From Posidonia oceanica (taxonomy: Eukaryota > Streptophyta > Magnoliopsida > Alismatales > Posidoniaceae), in contig JAZBRS010000076.1 of the NCBI GenBank assembly GCA_037176725.1, positions 124,825,001 to 124,889,000 on the forward strand: 64,000 bases of DNA, written 5' to 3'. The translations under genes and the position numbers were made by a program. The notes below the pieces were generated by a model that searched no databases, was not told the origin of the DNA, and saw nothing but the letters and a program-made list of their open reading frames with translations. Below, piece by piece: positions 52,371 through 63,755 of the stretch; position 1 is the stretch's first letter; each line of letters opens with the position of its first letter.

Positions 52371-53386
52371 CTTGCCTTTCTGCCCTCCGGTTTGTCGCCG
52401 ACTGCATCTCAGTCAACAAATTCACTGATCTGCCCTACGTCCTCGTCGCCCGCAGCACCTCTGTTGACGAGTTTGTCACCTTTCTTGCTCCAGTTTGCTT
52501 TCCTGCTCGGGCTAGCAGCCCTAATTGCTCATTTGACACCTGTCATATCGTCTAGCCCTTTCCTTTCGGGCTAGCAGCCCTAACTGCTCGATCGACAATC
52601 GTCAAAATGTCTACTCGGGCTGGCAGCCCTAACTACCCAGATGACACCCGTCAAACTGTCTGGCATTCTTTCCTGATGCCACGAGCGTTTCAGCCGCCCC
52701 CTGGTATCATCTGTCTGATCCAGGGGCATCTTTTTCGCTACCTTTGCTATCATGCCCTCATCTCCTCTGGGCATGCAGCCCTAATTACCCGGATGACATC
52801 CATCATAGTGTCTACTTGCCTTGGACCCTCGCTCCGTACGGATGAGGACCAATCTCCCTCTGCTTCGGCCTGACAACCCTAACTGTCACAGGATCGTCTA
52901 TTGACCTCTACCATATCGCCAGATACTGGTATTCCCGTTATCCTATCGTAGTCGATAAGTTCGAAACTTATCACATTTCAGCCCCTTTCGCGTGCCTCCG
53001 TACCGGACGGACGGAGTCCCACCTGCTTGTTTCCTCGAGTTGGAAGGACAAGAACAAGCTATACCTTTTCACACGCCTCCGTATCGGACAAACGGAGTCC
53101 CGCTTGCTTGTTTCCTCGTGCCAAACGAACAAGGATAAGATATCCATTCATGCAACTTCGCTTTGGACGGACGAAGTCTCGTTTGTTATGGTCCCTTGCC
53201 GAGCGGATAAGGACCACTTTTTCCCCATTGCTCGTGCTGGCAATTGTAACTGCTTGGTCGACAACTGTTAAAATGTCTGCTCGGGCTAGCAGCCCAAACT
53301 ACTTGGATGACACCCGTCACACTGTCTACCTCTTTTCTGATGCCAGGAGCATTTCACTCAACCCTGGTATCCCTCTCTCGATACTA
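52371..53386 (+). other. Hairpin-rich 3' UTR of level-0 element
   Basis: Repeats of CGGGCTAGCAGCCCTAACTG (stem GGGCT/AGCCC) alternate with GACA...TGTC hairpins. It also holds GATAAG/CTTATC (52954-52972), CTCCG/CGGAG (52996-53016 and 53077-53097), CTTCG/CGAAG (53156-53176) and two CCCTGG hairpins (52697-52726, 53362-53389). No gene. Confidence 0.8.
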
Positions 53387-53460
53387 GGGGGGTTTGTGCA
53401 CTCAGAAAGCACAGGAAATGATTTTACAGGAATCTCACTTTCTATTGACCATACAAAATA

Positions 53461-53473
53461 AGGGTGTTTGTGC
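53461..53473 (+). repeat. Inner left terminal inverted repeat AGGGTGTTTGTGC
   Basis: Pairs with 56931-56942 with one extra G. Preceded by ATA. Confidence 0.65.
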
Positions 53474-53614
53474 ACTTAACTTGAAATGATTTCCATGGAA
53501 AGTCATTTCCTTTACTTTCTAGAGTATACAAACTTCAATCCTTCACATTTCCCACCCCTCCCTTATGGATTTTCAACAGAATTTCTAACCTAAATCCAGT
53601 CTTCCTCACCTTAC

Positions 53615-54131
53615 GTGAAAAACCTCCTCTTCCACCCCTCCTCCTCCACCTCCCCTCCTCCTCCCCCTCCCGGCCTCCCTCCTCCTCCGCCACCCTCCAC
53701 CTCCTCCCCCTCTCGGCCTCCCTCCTCCTCTGCCTCCTCCCCCTCTCGGCCTCCCTCCTCCTCTGCCTCCCTCCACCTCCCGGCCTCCCTCCTCCTCCGC
53801 CTCCCTCCACCTCCTCCCCCCTGGCCTCCCTCCTCCTCTGCCTCCTCCCCCTCCCAGCCTCCGTCCTCCTCCGCCTCCCTCCACCTCCTCTGCCTCCCTC
53901 CACCTCCTCCCCCTCCCGGCCTCCCTCCTCCTCTGCCTCCTCCCCATCCCCGCCCTTGCCCATCCAGCAGCACCGAGCAGCAGCAAGCAGCCTCCCCGCC
54001 TCCCTCTCCCTACCTCCCTCCTCCTCCTCCTTCGCCTCCTCCCCATCCCCACCCTCGTCCATCCAGCAGCATCGAGCAACAGCACCGACCAGCAACAGCA
54101 AGCAGCAGCACCGACCAGCAACACCGAGCAG
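53615..54131 (+). other. CCTCCTCC-rich 5' untranslated exon and candidate splice donor
   Basis: A 400-bp low-complexity CCTCCTCCxCC tract followed by CAGCAGCACCGAGCAG|GTAAAC, a good 5' splice site at 54131/54132. The matching acceptor may be CCAAACTAG|ACTTGAC near 54575. The Pro/Ser-rich open frame here (and the Gly/Arg/Glu-rich ones on the other strand) is a composition artefact. Confidence 0.5.
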
Positions 54132-54554
54132 GTAAACATCCTTTGATTTTTTTTTTCAAGCCAACATTCGCCATTTTTTTTCAGCAAGCATCCCTTTTTT
54201 TCCACTTATGTTAGTAGCAGCAAGTAGCCCATTTTTGTTTTGTTTCCACATTTTTGTTTTGATTTTTTATTGTTTCAATCAACATCTTCCATTAGTTTTT
54301 TTGTTTTCCCTCAACAACATCCTGCATGTTTTTTGTTTGTTTCCATATTTTATTCCTCCATGATTCACTCAGTCTATTTTTTTTGTTTCCACTCAACATC
54401 CTCTACCAATTTTTATTTATTTTGTTGCTCTTTCTTTGTACTGTTGTGACATATAAGGAGAACATGTAAGTTATTTTTTCAATCGTTGTTTCTACATCCT
54501 CCATTATTTTTTCACATGATCATTGTATTACATATATATGTTTATTTTAATTGT

Positions 54555-55120
54555 ATGTTTCTCTTCTCCAAACTAGACTTGACTAAAGATGGTAAGAAAA
54601 AGATTGAAGGAGGGAGAAGTTATACAAGTTGGAGTACAAAGGGTGATGAGATGATATTAGACATTCTTTGTGAAGCTATCAAAGAGGGAACTGGAAAAAC
54701 TCCTGATGGAAAAATAAGATCAGAGACTTGGACTGAAACAATTAAAAAGTACAATGAGAAGACCGGGGCCAATATTACGAGAAAAAATGTAGACAATCGA
54801 ATGAAGACATGGCGTAGCATATATAAGAATTATAGTACAATTGGTCGTCAAAGTGGGTGGGGTTGGAACTTTGTGCATGGTCATACAGATATTCCTGATG
54901 AAGTATGGGAGGAATTTGTAGAGGTTAGATTTATTATACATTAGTTTGAACTTTGAAGTTGATTTTCATTTATGGATAAATATGTTTTTTATTTGTGATG
55001 TTTTTGTTATTTTAGAAACATCTAGAGTGTGTACCGTGCAAAGGAAAGTCATGTCCAATTTATGACCAACTTCGGACAGTGTTAGAGAGTAACATTGCTA
55101 CAGGAGCTTCAAGCATATAA
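54555..55120 (+). CDS. Myb/SANT-like DNA-binding protein (Harbinger ORF1), two exons
   Basis: Exon 1 runs to 54923 and encodes a Myb/SANT-like domain of the plant Myb_DNA-bind_3 type (SYTSWSTKGDEMILDILCEA, KNVDNRMKTWRSIYKNY, GWGWNFVHGHTDIPDEVWEEF). A 92-bp intron (54924-55015; GAG|GTTAGA...TTTTAG|AAACAT, phase 0) leads to exon 2 (KHLECVPCKGKSCPIYDQLR), which ends at TAA 55118-55120. The same frame stays open for 41 more acidic codons to TAA 55244-55246, suggesting a premature stop. The start is uncertain: ATG 54555 is in frame, but an upstream exon joined near 54575 is possible. Such proteins bind transposon ends and bring the transposase to them. Confidence 0.7.
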
Positions 55121-55230
55121 CCCTCTGATTTTAGAAAACAAAAAGAAGATGTGGGTTTGAGTGGAAATGAAGACAACAATGAAGACAACATTGAGGACTT
55201 AGATTCTGAGGCACAAATGGACTCTCCCAT

Positions 55231-55281
55231 GTGCACATTTTGTTAACTTTTTGTATGGGTGCACATTTTGTTAACTTTTTA
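55231..55281 (+). repeat. Short direct duplication after ORF1
   Basis: GTGCACATTTTGTTAACTTT occurs at 55231 and again at 55259 (period 28 bp), spanning the distal stop of ORF1. Confidence 0.85.
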
Positions 55282-55390
55282 TTTGCATTTATCTTATTTT
55301 GCAATAAAAAACACCATCACTATATATGCTTTTTATTTGTTGTGGTTGTCTTATATAATGAATGATATTACAGGAACTACATTTCTTTCG

Positions 55391-56782
55391 ATGGAATCAA
55401 ACGAGAATGTTAGGTTCTTGTTGTCTTGTATGGTGGAGGAGGAGGAAATACGAAGAAAAAAAAGGTTTATATTGTTATCAATGTCAAACATTATTTTTGG
55501 TGCAGCAAGTGTTCTAAACAATAGCTCAATAGCAACAGATCGAATTTACAGTAAAGAAGGGCAAGATTATATAAGAAGATTATTAGATCCTTCATTGCCG
55601 AATGAAGCCTACAATTGTAGAAAAATATATCGAATGAGTCAACATGTTTTTTTGAAGTTTTGCAACTTGCTAAGGACCAAAGGTGTTATCAAAGATGGTA
55701 AAAACATTACAGTGGAAGAGCAACTCGCAATGTTTCTTGTCACAGTTGGACAAAATCAGAGATACGGTGTAATAAGAGAACGATTTCGTCGTTCTGCTTG
55801 GACTGTCAGTATTTATTTCAATCAGATGCTTGATGCTATATTACAATTGAGTGATAAACTACTAGTTGATCCTCCATCAGCTGTTCCTAGTAGAATCCAC
55901 AATGATCCTAATGTCTTTCCATATTTTAAGGTGATCATTTGCTTTTAATGTTTTTGTTATACTTTGAGATAATTCATTGTATTATATATTTTTTTGGCTA
56001 TGAAATTTACAGGATTGTATTGGTACTATTGATGGCACGTATGTTAAAGCAACAATTTTTGGAGAAGAAAATGCAAGGTTCAGGAATAGAAAAGGTGATC
56101 TCGCACAAAATGTTATGGCAGCATGTAATTTTGACATGGAATTTATTTATGTTCTTAGCGGATGGGAAGGATCGGCAGCTGATGCTCGTGTCCTTCAACA
56201 TGTATTAACTGGGCCAAATGGTTTTCAAGTTCCTCCAGGTAATTTTAATTATGTTATGTATTTGATATATAAACAATAATCACAAATATTAATTTTTTTT
56301 CAGGCAAATTTTATTTGGTAGATGCTGGCTATCCAAACCGACCTGAATTTATATGTCCATTTCGTGGTGTTAGATATCACTTGAGTGAGTATGATGCTGA
56401 TCGGCTACCAACTAATGCCATAGCGAACTACAATTATAGACATTCACAATTAAGGACTGTAATCGAACGCACATTTGGAGTGGTAAAACATCGTTTCGCT
56501 ATTCTTCGAGGTTACATGCCATTCCCCTTTGAAACACAAGCTAAGATTGTTCTAGCATGTTTTTTGCTTCATAATTTTATTCGTAAAGCGGATCGAGAAG
56601 ATTTACTTGAGGATCTTGAAGATGAATTAGAAGAAACTTGGGAAGCCAATTTGCCAGAAGTTGCGCAAGAGTTGGACGAGGAAGAAGAAATATATAATGG
56701 TATTGGATTAACTCAACAACAAAAAAAAGAAAAAGCAGATCAAATGCGTGAAAATATCATGCATTCTATGTGGCATGGTTGA
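55391..56782 (+). CDS. HARBI1-like DDE transposase, three exons
   Basis: Exons 55391-55930, 56013-56238 and 56304-56782; introns AAG|GTGATC...TTACAG|GATTG and CCAG|GTAATT...TTTCAG|GCAAA join without a frame break, giving 414 aa. N-terminal part: helical region with YNCRKIYRMSQHVFLKFCNL and a helix-turn-helix-like stretch EEQLAMFLVTVGQNQRYGVI. Catalytic core: Asp187 in IGTIDGTYV, Asp237 in GWEGSAADARVL, Glu310 in LRTVIERTFGVVKHRFAIL, plus LVDAGYPNRPEF. The C-terminus is acidic. Start at MESNENVRFL; an in-frame ATG at 55358 precedes a possible splice acceptor. It cuts and inserts the element together with the SANT partner. No internal stop was seen, so it may be functional. Confidence 0.88.
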
Positions 56783-57093
56783 TAATTGTAATTTATTTTT
56801 AAGAACTTGCAATGTTGTTTGAACTTTTGTATGACTCAAATTTATATTATGAAGTAGGATATTTGATTGAGTTTTAAGTTAACAATTGTGAGATTAATAA
56901 TGTCTGCTTACCTTTGAAATCTATTGATAAGCACAAACACCTATATTCTAGTTTCCTTTACTTTCCTGAACAGGCACAAACTGCACGAAACTTGGTCAAC
57001 AGGAAATCAGTTTCCTTTACTTTCCAATTCCTGTCAATTCCTGTTGACTCCAGAATTCCATTTCTTGTCAAATTTTGTGCATAAATAGGCCCC
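56783..57093 (+). other. Harbinger 3' untranslated and terminal region
   Basis: Contains AGTTTCCTTTACTTTCC twice (near 56950 and 57007) and the inner (GCACAAACACCT, 56931-56942) and outer (57072-57093) termini. Confidence 0.7.
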
Positions 57094-57420
57094 AAGGGTA
57101 TCTTTTTTAGCTGTTTCGGTGTCGTTCTCTTTTTTCCTTGCGGGCTAATAACCCAAACTATCCGGCGAAGAGTCTGTCGACTCCTTGGGCCGATAATGCC
57201 AACTATCCGGTGTTGAGTCCGTCAACTCACCACTCATTGCATCATGTAGAATTACGTCAATGTCATCGCACTGCATCCTCATCACTGCATAGCATCACGT
57301 TCTGCAAATGTCCCCAGCAGAATTGGCATCATTACACATCACACTAGCATCGCTTAGAGCCACACAGAGCTCAGCACACACACCACATCATGCATTCCTA
57401 GCAGGAACAGCATCGCATAC
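57094..57420 (+). other. Level-0 3' UTR, resumed after the Harbinger element
   Basis: Starts with GTATCTTTTTTAGCTG, the continuation of the CCCTGG hairpin module (compare 52723-52740). Contains GGGCTAATAACCCAAACTATC and a block GCATCGCTTAGAGCCACACA that is repeated across the solo LTR at about 63458-63490. Confidence 0.7.
57416..57420. repeat. Target-site duplication CATAC, left copy
   Basis: Matches 63440-63444. Confidence 0.9.
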
Positions 57421-58875
57421 TGTTGACACCCCATTTTGACAAGCTGAATCAATTGGAATCTTCTGGTGGCTTCTGAATCCAAATCTAGGTCCAAACCTAC
57501 ACCATTCCTTTTCATCCTTCTCTTCAAAACGAGCCCAAACCTAAACCAAAAACTTTCCGAAAACCATAGGAAAACTCACCCATCTCTAACTTAGCAAACC
57601 TGCCAAAAACCCTTAGAAATTTCAAACCAAAACCATTCCCCAAAACCCTAGAAAATCTAGGTAAAACTACCCTTTTCCTACACCCCCAAAACCCTTTCAA
57701 AACCTTCCCAAATCCAAACCCAAACCCTAGGTCCAACACTAGAGACCCTAGGCCACACACTCCCCAAATTTCACCTCTTTTCTAAGCCTCTAACCCCTTC
57801 ATTTCTTCAAATTATCCTTCTCTCTCTCTTGGATTATTCTTTTCTCTCTCCTCTCTCTCTCCGATTATTCCCCTTCTTTTCACTCCCTTCTCTCTCTTCT
57901 TCTTGGCTGGCTGTGGGCCCACCCAGTGCATCTATCTCTTCTGCATTTTATTTATATTTTTATTTTATTTTTAGCTTATTTCTTGATTTTCTAATATTTA
58001 TTTTCCTTCAACTCCTCTCTTTCTTCTTTACTCCTTCATTTCTCCCTTTTCTTCTTCCTTTTCTTTTCCTTTCTTTTACTAAATCTCTAAAAAACCCTTA
58101 AAAAACCTTTAAAACTCTAAAATAAAAGAAAAACAAATCAAAATCCTAGGAAGAAATAATTAAAAACATTAAACAAATAATTAAAAACAAAAACCTAACT
58201 AAGTCTAACTAAAACCAAAAACTAAGAATGCAAGCTAAAAAATATAAAACTAATAAAAAGAAAATGCTGTAAAATCGAGAAAAAATCAAAATATGACCAA
58301 AACAAACCAAAAACAAAAACCCTACTAAAAATAATCAAAAAACAAATCCTAAAAAGAAAGAAAACGATTAAAAAACACTAAGACAAATAATTAAGGGAAA
58401 ACCTAACCTAACAAATCCAAAAAGAACAATTTAAAAACTTATTTGAAAAAGAAAAAAGAAACAATCAAAAATTTAAAAACACTTAACAAAAAAACTTAAC
58501 AAGAAAAACTACAAAGAACAAATATTAAAAGAACTAAACAAACAAAATTAAAAACAAATCAAAGAAGACTTAAGAAAAAAAGACTAAAATCTAAAAACCA
58601 AAACTCATCCCAACTAATTAAAAATAACCCATTAAAAATCCCAACTTAACAAGAAAAACTTAATAAGAAAAACCTAACTAAAAACAATTAAAAATTTTAA
58701 CAAATATTTAAAACAAAATCAAGAAAAAAATTAAAAGAAAACTTTAAATCCTAATCAAACATTAAAACTCTTCCTAATCCTAATTAACCAATTAAAAACA
58801 ACCATTAAAAACCTAATCTAAAATCCTAACTTAAACACAACCACTCTAAAAACTTTTTCAAAACTTTTCTATTCT

Positions 58876-58926
58876 TATTTTTATTTTTATTTTTATTTTT
58901 ATTTTTATTTTTATTTTTATTTTTAA
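58876..58926 (+). repeat. TTTTTA microsatellite
   Basis: About eight tandem copies of a 6-bp TTTTTA unit inside the solo LTR. Confidence 0.95.
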
Positions 58927-59350
58927 TTTTAATTTTCTTCTTCTTTCTCTTCTTCCGTTCTTTTCCTTCCTTCCTTCCTTTCTTTTCTATTTCTTTTTTC
59001 TGCTTTTGGTCTGGCCCAGCTGCAGGCCCTCCTCTCCCCCCTTCTTTCTTTCTTTCTTTTATTTTTTCTTCTTCCGCACGCGGCCCAGCCCACAACAGCC
59101 TCCTTCTTCTTCTTCCTCTTCAAACCCTTCTTCTTCTCGCGCCGCAGCTCCCTCCCTCTCTTTGAATTCAACTTCTCCTTCCCTCTCGGTCACCTCAGCA
59201 CCAGCTTACCTCCTTCCTCTCTCGTATCTCAGCAGGACTTCCGGGGCATTAATTGCCCGTCGCCTTCGCCGGCCATCCTTCCTCTACAACAGCAGCCCGT
59301 GCCAGTGGGATTTCAAAAATCCCAGCCCGCGCTCACCCGATCGAGCCCCT

Positions 59351-59358
59351 GTTAAAAC
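59351..59358 (+). promoter_or_regulatory. Candidate TATA-like site of the solo LTR (GTTAAAAC)
   Basis: Occupies the position of the TATA-like sites in the sister LTRs. Weak match. Confidence 0.2.
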
Positions 59359-60599
59359 CCCCAGCAATCTCCTCCTTCACTGCCTCTTTTCGTCGTCCAA
59401 GAGAGAGAGAATCTAGAGCTGAGAGCCACCCAATTCCCCTTCTTCCCCTCTGCAAAAACTGACCTCTTCTTCCTCTATCATTCCACCTAAACCAGAGCCT
59501 CCATTCTCAGCAAAACCACTCCCAATTCTGCCCCCAAATCCACCCAAACTCCCAGCATTTCAGGCCACCCTTCCACAGCCCGAATCACCCTAAAACCACC
59601 CCCCAACTCCTCCTTTTCCAAAGCAGAACCCAACACTTCTTCCTCCAAGAATTCCCATCTCCACAGCTCACTAAACTTGCCCAAACTCCACCACCATACT
59701 CCCTGAATCACCAGCTTTCCAACCCATCTGAGCCTCAGCCATCATCACCCTCACAGCCGGAACCCATCACCACAAACACCTGCAACACATTTCTGCCCAA
59801 AATCCCCTCAGCACCAATCTCCTTTTCTAGCCTTCCTCAGACCAATTCGAGGCCTCCTTCACCTTCACTAGGCCTCCAGCAAGTCGCTGGAAGCTTCCAC
59901 CCAGCTTTGGGAGCAACAGCTCACCTTCCCCACCTCTAGCATCCAGCTGCACCCACAGAAGCCGATTCCCTCTCCGGTCGTCGAAGCTCTACTCCGGACG
60001 TTCAGGAAGCTCCGGAGGACTCCACTGAGAAGTTCCAACCACTTGCGAGCTATCGACGACCTCTCCATCAGCCGGACGAAGCTCGCCGGCATCCACTGAA
60101 CCAGCTCGCGTCGGGAGGACTCCTCAGCCAGCAAAACAGGTACTGCTCCTTCCCCCTAGGCTAGTTTTCATTCCCTCTTGCTTTTCTGGCCTTTAGAATA
60201 GGGTTTCCCTCCCTTCTGCCGCCGGGTCAACGCCGCCGCACCTCCATCTTCTCCGGCGAGCTCCGGCTCTGTCCCGCCGCACCAATTAGCAGAACTCCGT
60301 TCTGAGCATCCCCCAAGGACCGCACGAGCTCCAGGAGCATGCTGGTGCTTCCAGATCGCTTCCCCGTCGCGCCGATCGTCTGGTCGACCTCCGGAAGTCC
60401 AACAGGCCTCTGTCACCTTCTCCGGCCATCTCCGGGCAGCGTCATGGCTCGTCGAGCGTCGCTCGATCTCCGCCTGTCTTCGGTGAACGCTGCTGATGCT
60501 TCCTCGCCTCCCCAGCTTCCCTCCTCCGTCGTTCCCGGTCACTGGTAGCGATCTGCTACAGTGGCCGCTCGCCTGTGAAATTACTGTGCTTTTATTTCC

Positions 60600-61720
60600 T
60601 CTTAGTTAGCAAATTTTACCATGTATTGCATTTTCACCTTCTGTTTTTGTTTTATTGCTTTCCAGTCCTGCCATCGTTTAAGATTCATTTAAGTTTGAAT
60701 TTAAATCATATGAAATTGCATGAAAAACCTAAAAAACTGATTAATTGCTAGTTAGTCCTCTGGTTGTGTTTTTCTTTAAGTTTTAATTTATTTCTAGCCC
60801 AGCATGTTATTTTATTTGCTTTTTGGTCCTCTGTAGTTACAGTTTATTTAATTTTCTTTACATTCAGCCCAGTTATTTATTTTATTTACATTCCAGTCCA
60901 TTTACAGTTCATTTAAGTTTCTGCACATTTATTTTCTAGTCCTACTATTTATTTTATTTACTTATTAGTCCTACAATAGTTCAAATAAGTTTTATGCTCT
61001 CTATTTTTCAGTCCAGCTTCTTTTTATTTCTGCATTTCAGTCCTTTAGTTGTAAATCTCATTTAATACTTTGATTTTACCTTAGTAAATTGCATTTTAGC
61101 CCTCCTGCTTTCCTTATTTACTTTTTAGTCCTCTGATCTGTTGATTTAAGCATTTAGTTTCCATATTTTCTTACTGCATTGCATTTCCACTCCTTGCTTT
61201 TTAATTTTTGCACATAAGTCCTCCATTTGCATGCACAGCATCTGTTTTTTAACATTTTACCTTGTAAAATTGCATTTTAGACCCTGCATGTTTTTAAATC
61301 ACACATAGATCCTCTGCATGTTATAAAACTCATTTAAATGCATACTTTTGCTTATAAAATTGCATTTTAGCCCCTACATATTTGAAAATTGCACATAGGT
61401 CCACTATTTAATTCACAGACTATTTAAAACCACATTTTTGCTTATAAAATTGCATTTTGACCCATGCATGTTATAAAATTGCATGTAAGTCCTCTACATG
61501 ATTTCAAAACTTATTTAAATGCATGTTTACCTTATTAAGTTGCATTTTAAACCCTGCATTTTGTAAAATTGCATTCAGACCCCCAAGTTTTCAAAAACCT
61601 TGCATATAAGCCCCTAACCTTTCAAAATCTTTGCATTTAGGTCCTTAATTTTTTCAAAAATTGCATTTAGGTCCTTAAGTTTTCTAAAAGATCATTCTTA
61701 GGTCCTTTTCTTGCATTTTT
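60600..61720 (+). repeat. Degenerate TTGCATTTTAG phrase repeats in the solo LTR
   Basis: Phrases such as AAATTGCATTTTAGACCCTG and GCATTTAGGTCC repeat at roughly 30-60 bp. Same class as 16300-17300. Confidence 0.65.
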
Positions 61721-62454
61721 GCATGCATTGCACCCATGCATCTTTGCATTTGGCATCTTTGCACACACTAAAGCATTCCTAGCTCCCATTTATGTGGAAG
61801 GACCTGTTTTGCACACCCCTAGGACCTCCTTTGCACTTAGATCCATTCTTCTCCCCTGTTCTGGCCCTTCTGCCTTGAAGCCAGCTTATCTTCTGATCTG
61901 GCTACCGGATCTTCTCAGCCAAGCTACCTGGACGACCCCGGTGGAGCACTCTTCCTTGCAGACCAAGCGTTTCTCAGATCAGGCTTCAGATTTCCAAGGT
62001 AAGTCCTTCTGAACCCCTGCACAACATTCATTTGCGCACCATTCGCATTGCATGCATGGTTTTTGCTTCCTGTTTTCTCGAGCATGTAGATTAGGACCCC
62101 CTCTTCTTATCTATCAACTTTATCTCCTCTTTTCGCGTACTCTCAGTGTTTTGGGTCGAGTTTTTCCCCTGGATTCACTTCTACTTGCGACTTTCTTCTC
62201 CCTTTTCCACGATCCGATTGCATCGTGAGCTTTTGGCAGCGTGCGAGACATATCGTGGGACACTTTGATGGGAAACAGTCACAAGATAGTGGTGATCCCT
62301 CCACTTGCTTCCTTTCCCCTTTGTAGGTCTTCACACCTACATTGCGTGGTCTTTAAGCGGCGCTTGTCCTTACACTTGCATCATTTGCCTCCCCTTTGCT
62401 TCTCCTGCTCTTCCTCTTTGCATCTGCATCTGCATCTGCATGGCTTTATCGATA

Positions 62455-62800
62455 TTTTATTTCGCTTGCTTTGGCACTATTTTGCGTACCCGGTTCGTTT
62501 TTGGCACTGTTTCATGTGCCCGCTTTGTTTCTCGCACCGTTTTGTGTGCCGATCTTGTTTTCTCACACCATTTTGCATGCTAGCTTTGTTTCTCACACCG
62601 TTTCGCATGTTGCTCTTGTTTCTTACATCGTTTCGCGTGCCGCTTCTGTTTCTTGCACTGTTTTGCATGCTGGCTTTGTTTTCTGCACCATTTCGCATGC
62701 TGCTTTGGTTTCTCACATCGTTTTGCGTGCCGATCTCGTTTCTTGCACCGTTTCACGTGCCGCTTCTGTTTCTCGCATCATTTTACGTGTTTTATGCTGT
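62455..62800 (+). repeat. GCACCGTTTTGCGTGCC-type minisatellite in the solo LTR
   Basis: About ten degenerate units of some 30-36 bp, more CpG-depleted than in level 2 (TGTGCC and CATGC variants). Confidence 0.78.
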
Positions 62801-63078
62801 TTTCTCGTGCATGTCGCCTGCACTGCTTGGTTTTACCGCCGTTTTGTTTTTTTACCTGCTTTTGCATATAGAGCAGTGATGCTTACTGCCTGGAGTTCTC
62901 ACGGACCAGGGCTCGCTTGGTTTGGAACATAGACAGTGTTGCTGAGCACTTAGACTGCACGTTTACTTCCATGCATTGCATCCATCACTTAGAGCACACC
63001 TATGAGCATTCATTTAGGCATTCATTGGCATTTAGGCATTCAAACCTGCATTTCCCTAGTATGCGAGTGTAAGCCTAG

Positions 63079-63147
63079 AAAGACCGATTCTCAAGCGTGT
63101 CGGGCGTGCCTAACACTTCCCCATACGTAACAGGAGTCCTTGCCCAG
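63079..63147 (+). other. Conserved U5-proximal block of the solo LTR
   Basis: AGAAAGACCGATTCTCAAGC through GTAACAGGAGTCCTTGCCC. A PBS-like TGGCGACTC follows at 63309-63317. Confidence 0.7.
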
Positions 63148-63439
63148 TCTTTTGGCCCGCAATGACCATATTGCCCTTATCCTAAGCATGAGTCATATCA
63201 TTTGCATTTGTTTTCCTTTGCATTGCTTTGCATTGCATCCTTTGCTTGGTTTTGTGTGTTAACTCACGCATTACGCCGATTTTCCTTGTCTCCCGATAAT
63301 AGACACGATGGCGACTCTGAATTGTCTTATCTTCTTCTTTTCTTATCGTTTCTCCTCTGTTTTAAATGTTTTCGAGTTGAGCCTTCCTCCTCGGACATAG
63401 CAACTAATAGTGAACCTGATTCTGATTGGGATTACTACA

Positions 63440-63444
63440 CATAC
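63440..63444. repeat. Target-site duplication CATAC, right copy
   Basis: Matches 57416-57420. Confidence 0.9.
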
Positions 63445-63755
63445 ATAGCAACAGCATCACCATCGCTTAGAGTCGTACAGAGCTCAGCGTATGCCAGCAT
63501 CATCCATAACAGCATCGCGCAAACCAGCAAACTTTCCCTAGAGGAGTTCAATGCACATAAGCACCAGCATGCCATCAACATTGCAGGATTAGCATTGCAT
63601 TCTAGCTCCTGCATCAGCATTTGCATCGCGGCAATGAGTCACGACATTCAGTGCATCCGTCGAATAAGTGACTCAGGCCAACAACAACACCAGGCTCTCA
63701 CCGGTGTTAGGTGGGGTGTCTTGTCAACCCTGAACCATGGTCAGGGAGGGGCATC
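63445..63755 (+). other. Level-0 terminal 3' UTR with polypurine tract
   Basis: Non-coding. GGTGTCTTGTCAACCCTGA and the polypurine tract AGGGAGGGG (63743-63751) plus CATC match the arrangement at 35178-35234 of level 2. Confidence 0.8.

Larger units (their letters stand above)
53387..57093 (+). mobile_element. PIF/Harbinger DNA transposon with transposase and Myb/SANT-like ORFs
   Basis: It begins with a G-run and GGTTTGTGCAC (53387-53401) and ends GTGCATAAATAGGCCCC (to 57093). A second, better-matched pair of ends lies inside: AGGGTGTTTGTGC (53461) and GCACAAACACCT (to 56942), flanked by ATA on both sides. It carries the two genes typical of the superfamily in the same orientation. The outer flanks both read AGGG (53386-53389, 57095-57098), but I cannot fix the duplication, and the usual TTA/TAA is not seen. 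Confidence 0.85.
57421..63439 (+). mobile_element. Solo LTR (6,019 bp), Tat/Ogre type, plus strand
   Basis: Starts TGTTGACACCCCATTTTGAC and ends TGGGATTACTACA. Flanked by CATAC on both sides, with no PBS or polypurine tract attached. It has the same section order as the level-2 LTRs but is clearly diverged from them, so it belongs to a related family or an older copy. Open frames inside are low-complexity. Confidence 0.92.

Noticed and set aside
50444..52428. Long open frames (up to 306 codons) on both strands over the 51-bp array
   Set aside because: They exist because the period is a multiple of three and the unit has no stop. Frames on both strands are equally open, and there is no domain.
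53535..54214. Pro/Ser-rich and Gly/Arg/Glu-rich open frames of about 190-200 codons
   Set aside because: Direct translation of a CCTCCT microsatellite on opposite strands, lying in the 5' untranslated part of the Harbinger.
57421..63755. Reading 57421-63439 as the 3' LTR of the level-0 element
   Set aside because: It has its own CATAC duplications and no polypurine tract before it. The true level-0 LTR begins after PPT-CATC at 63756.
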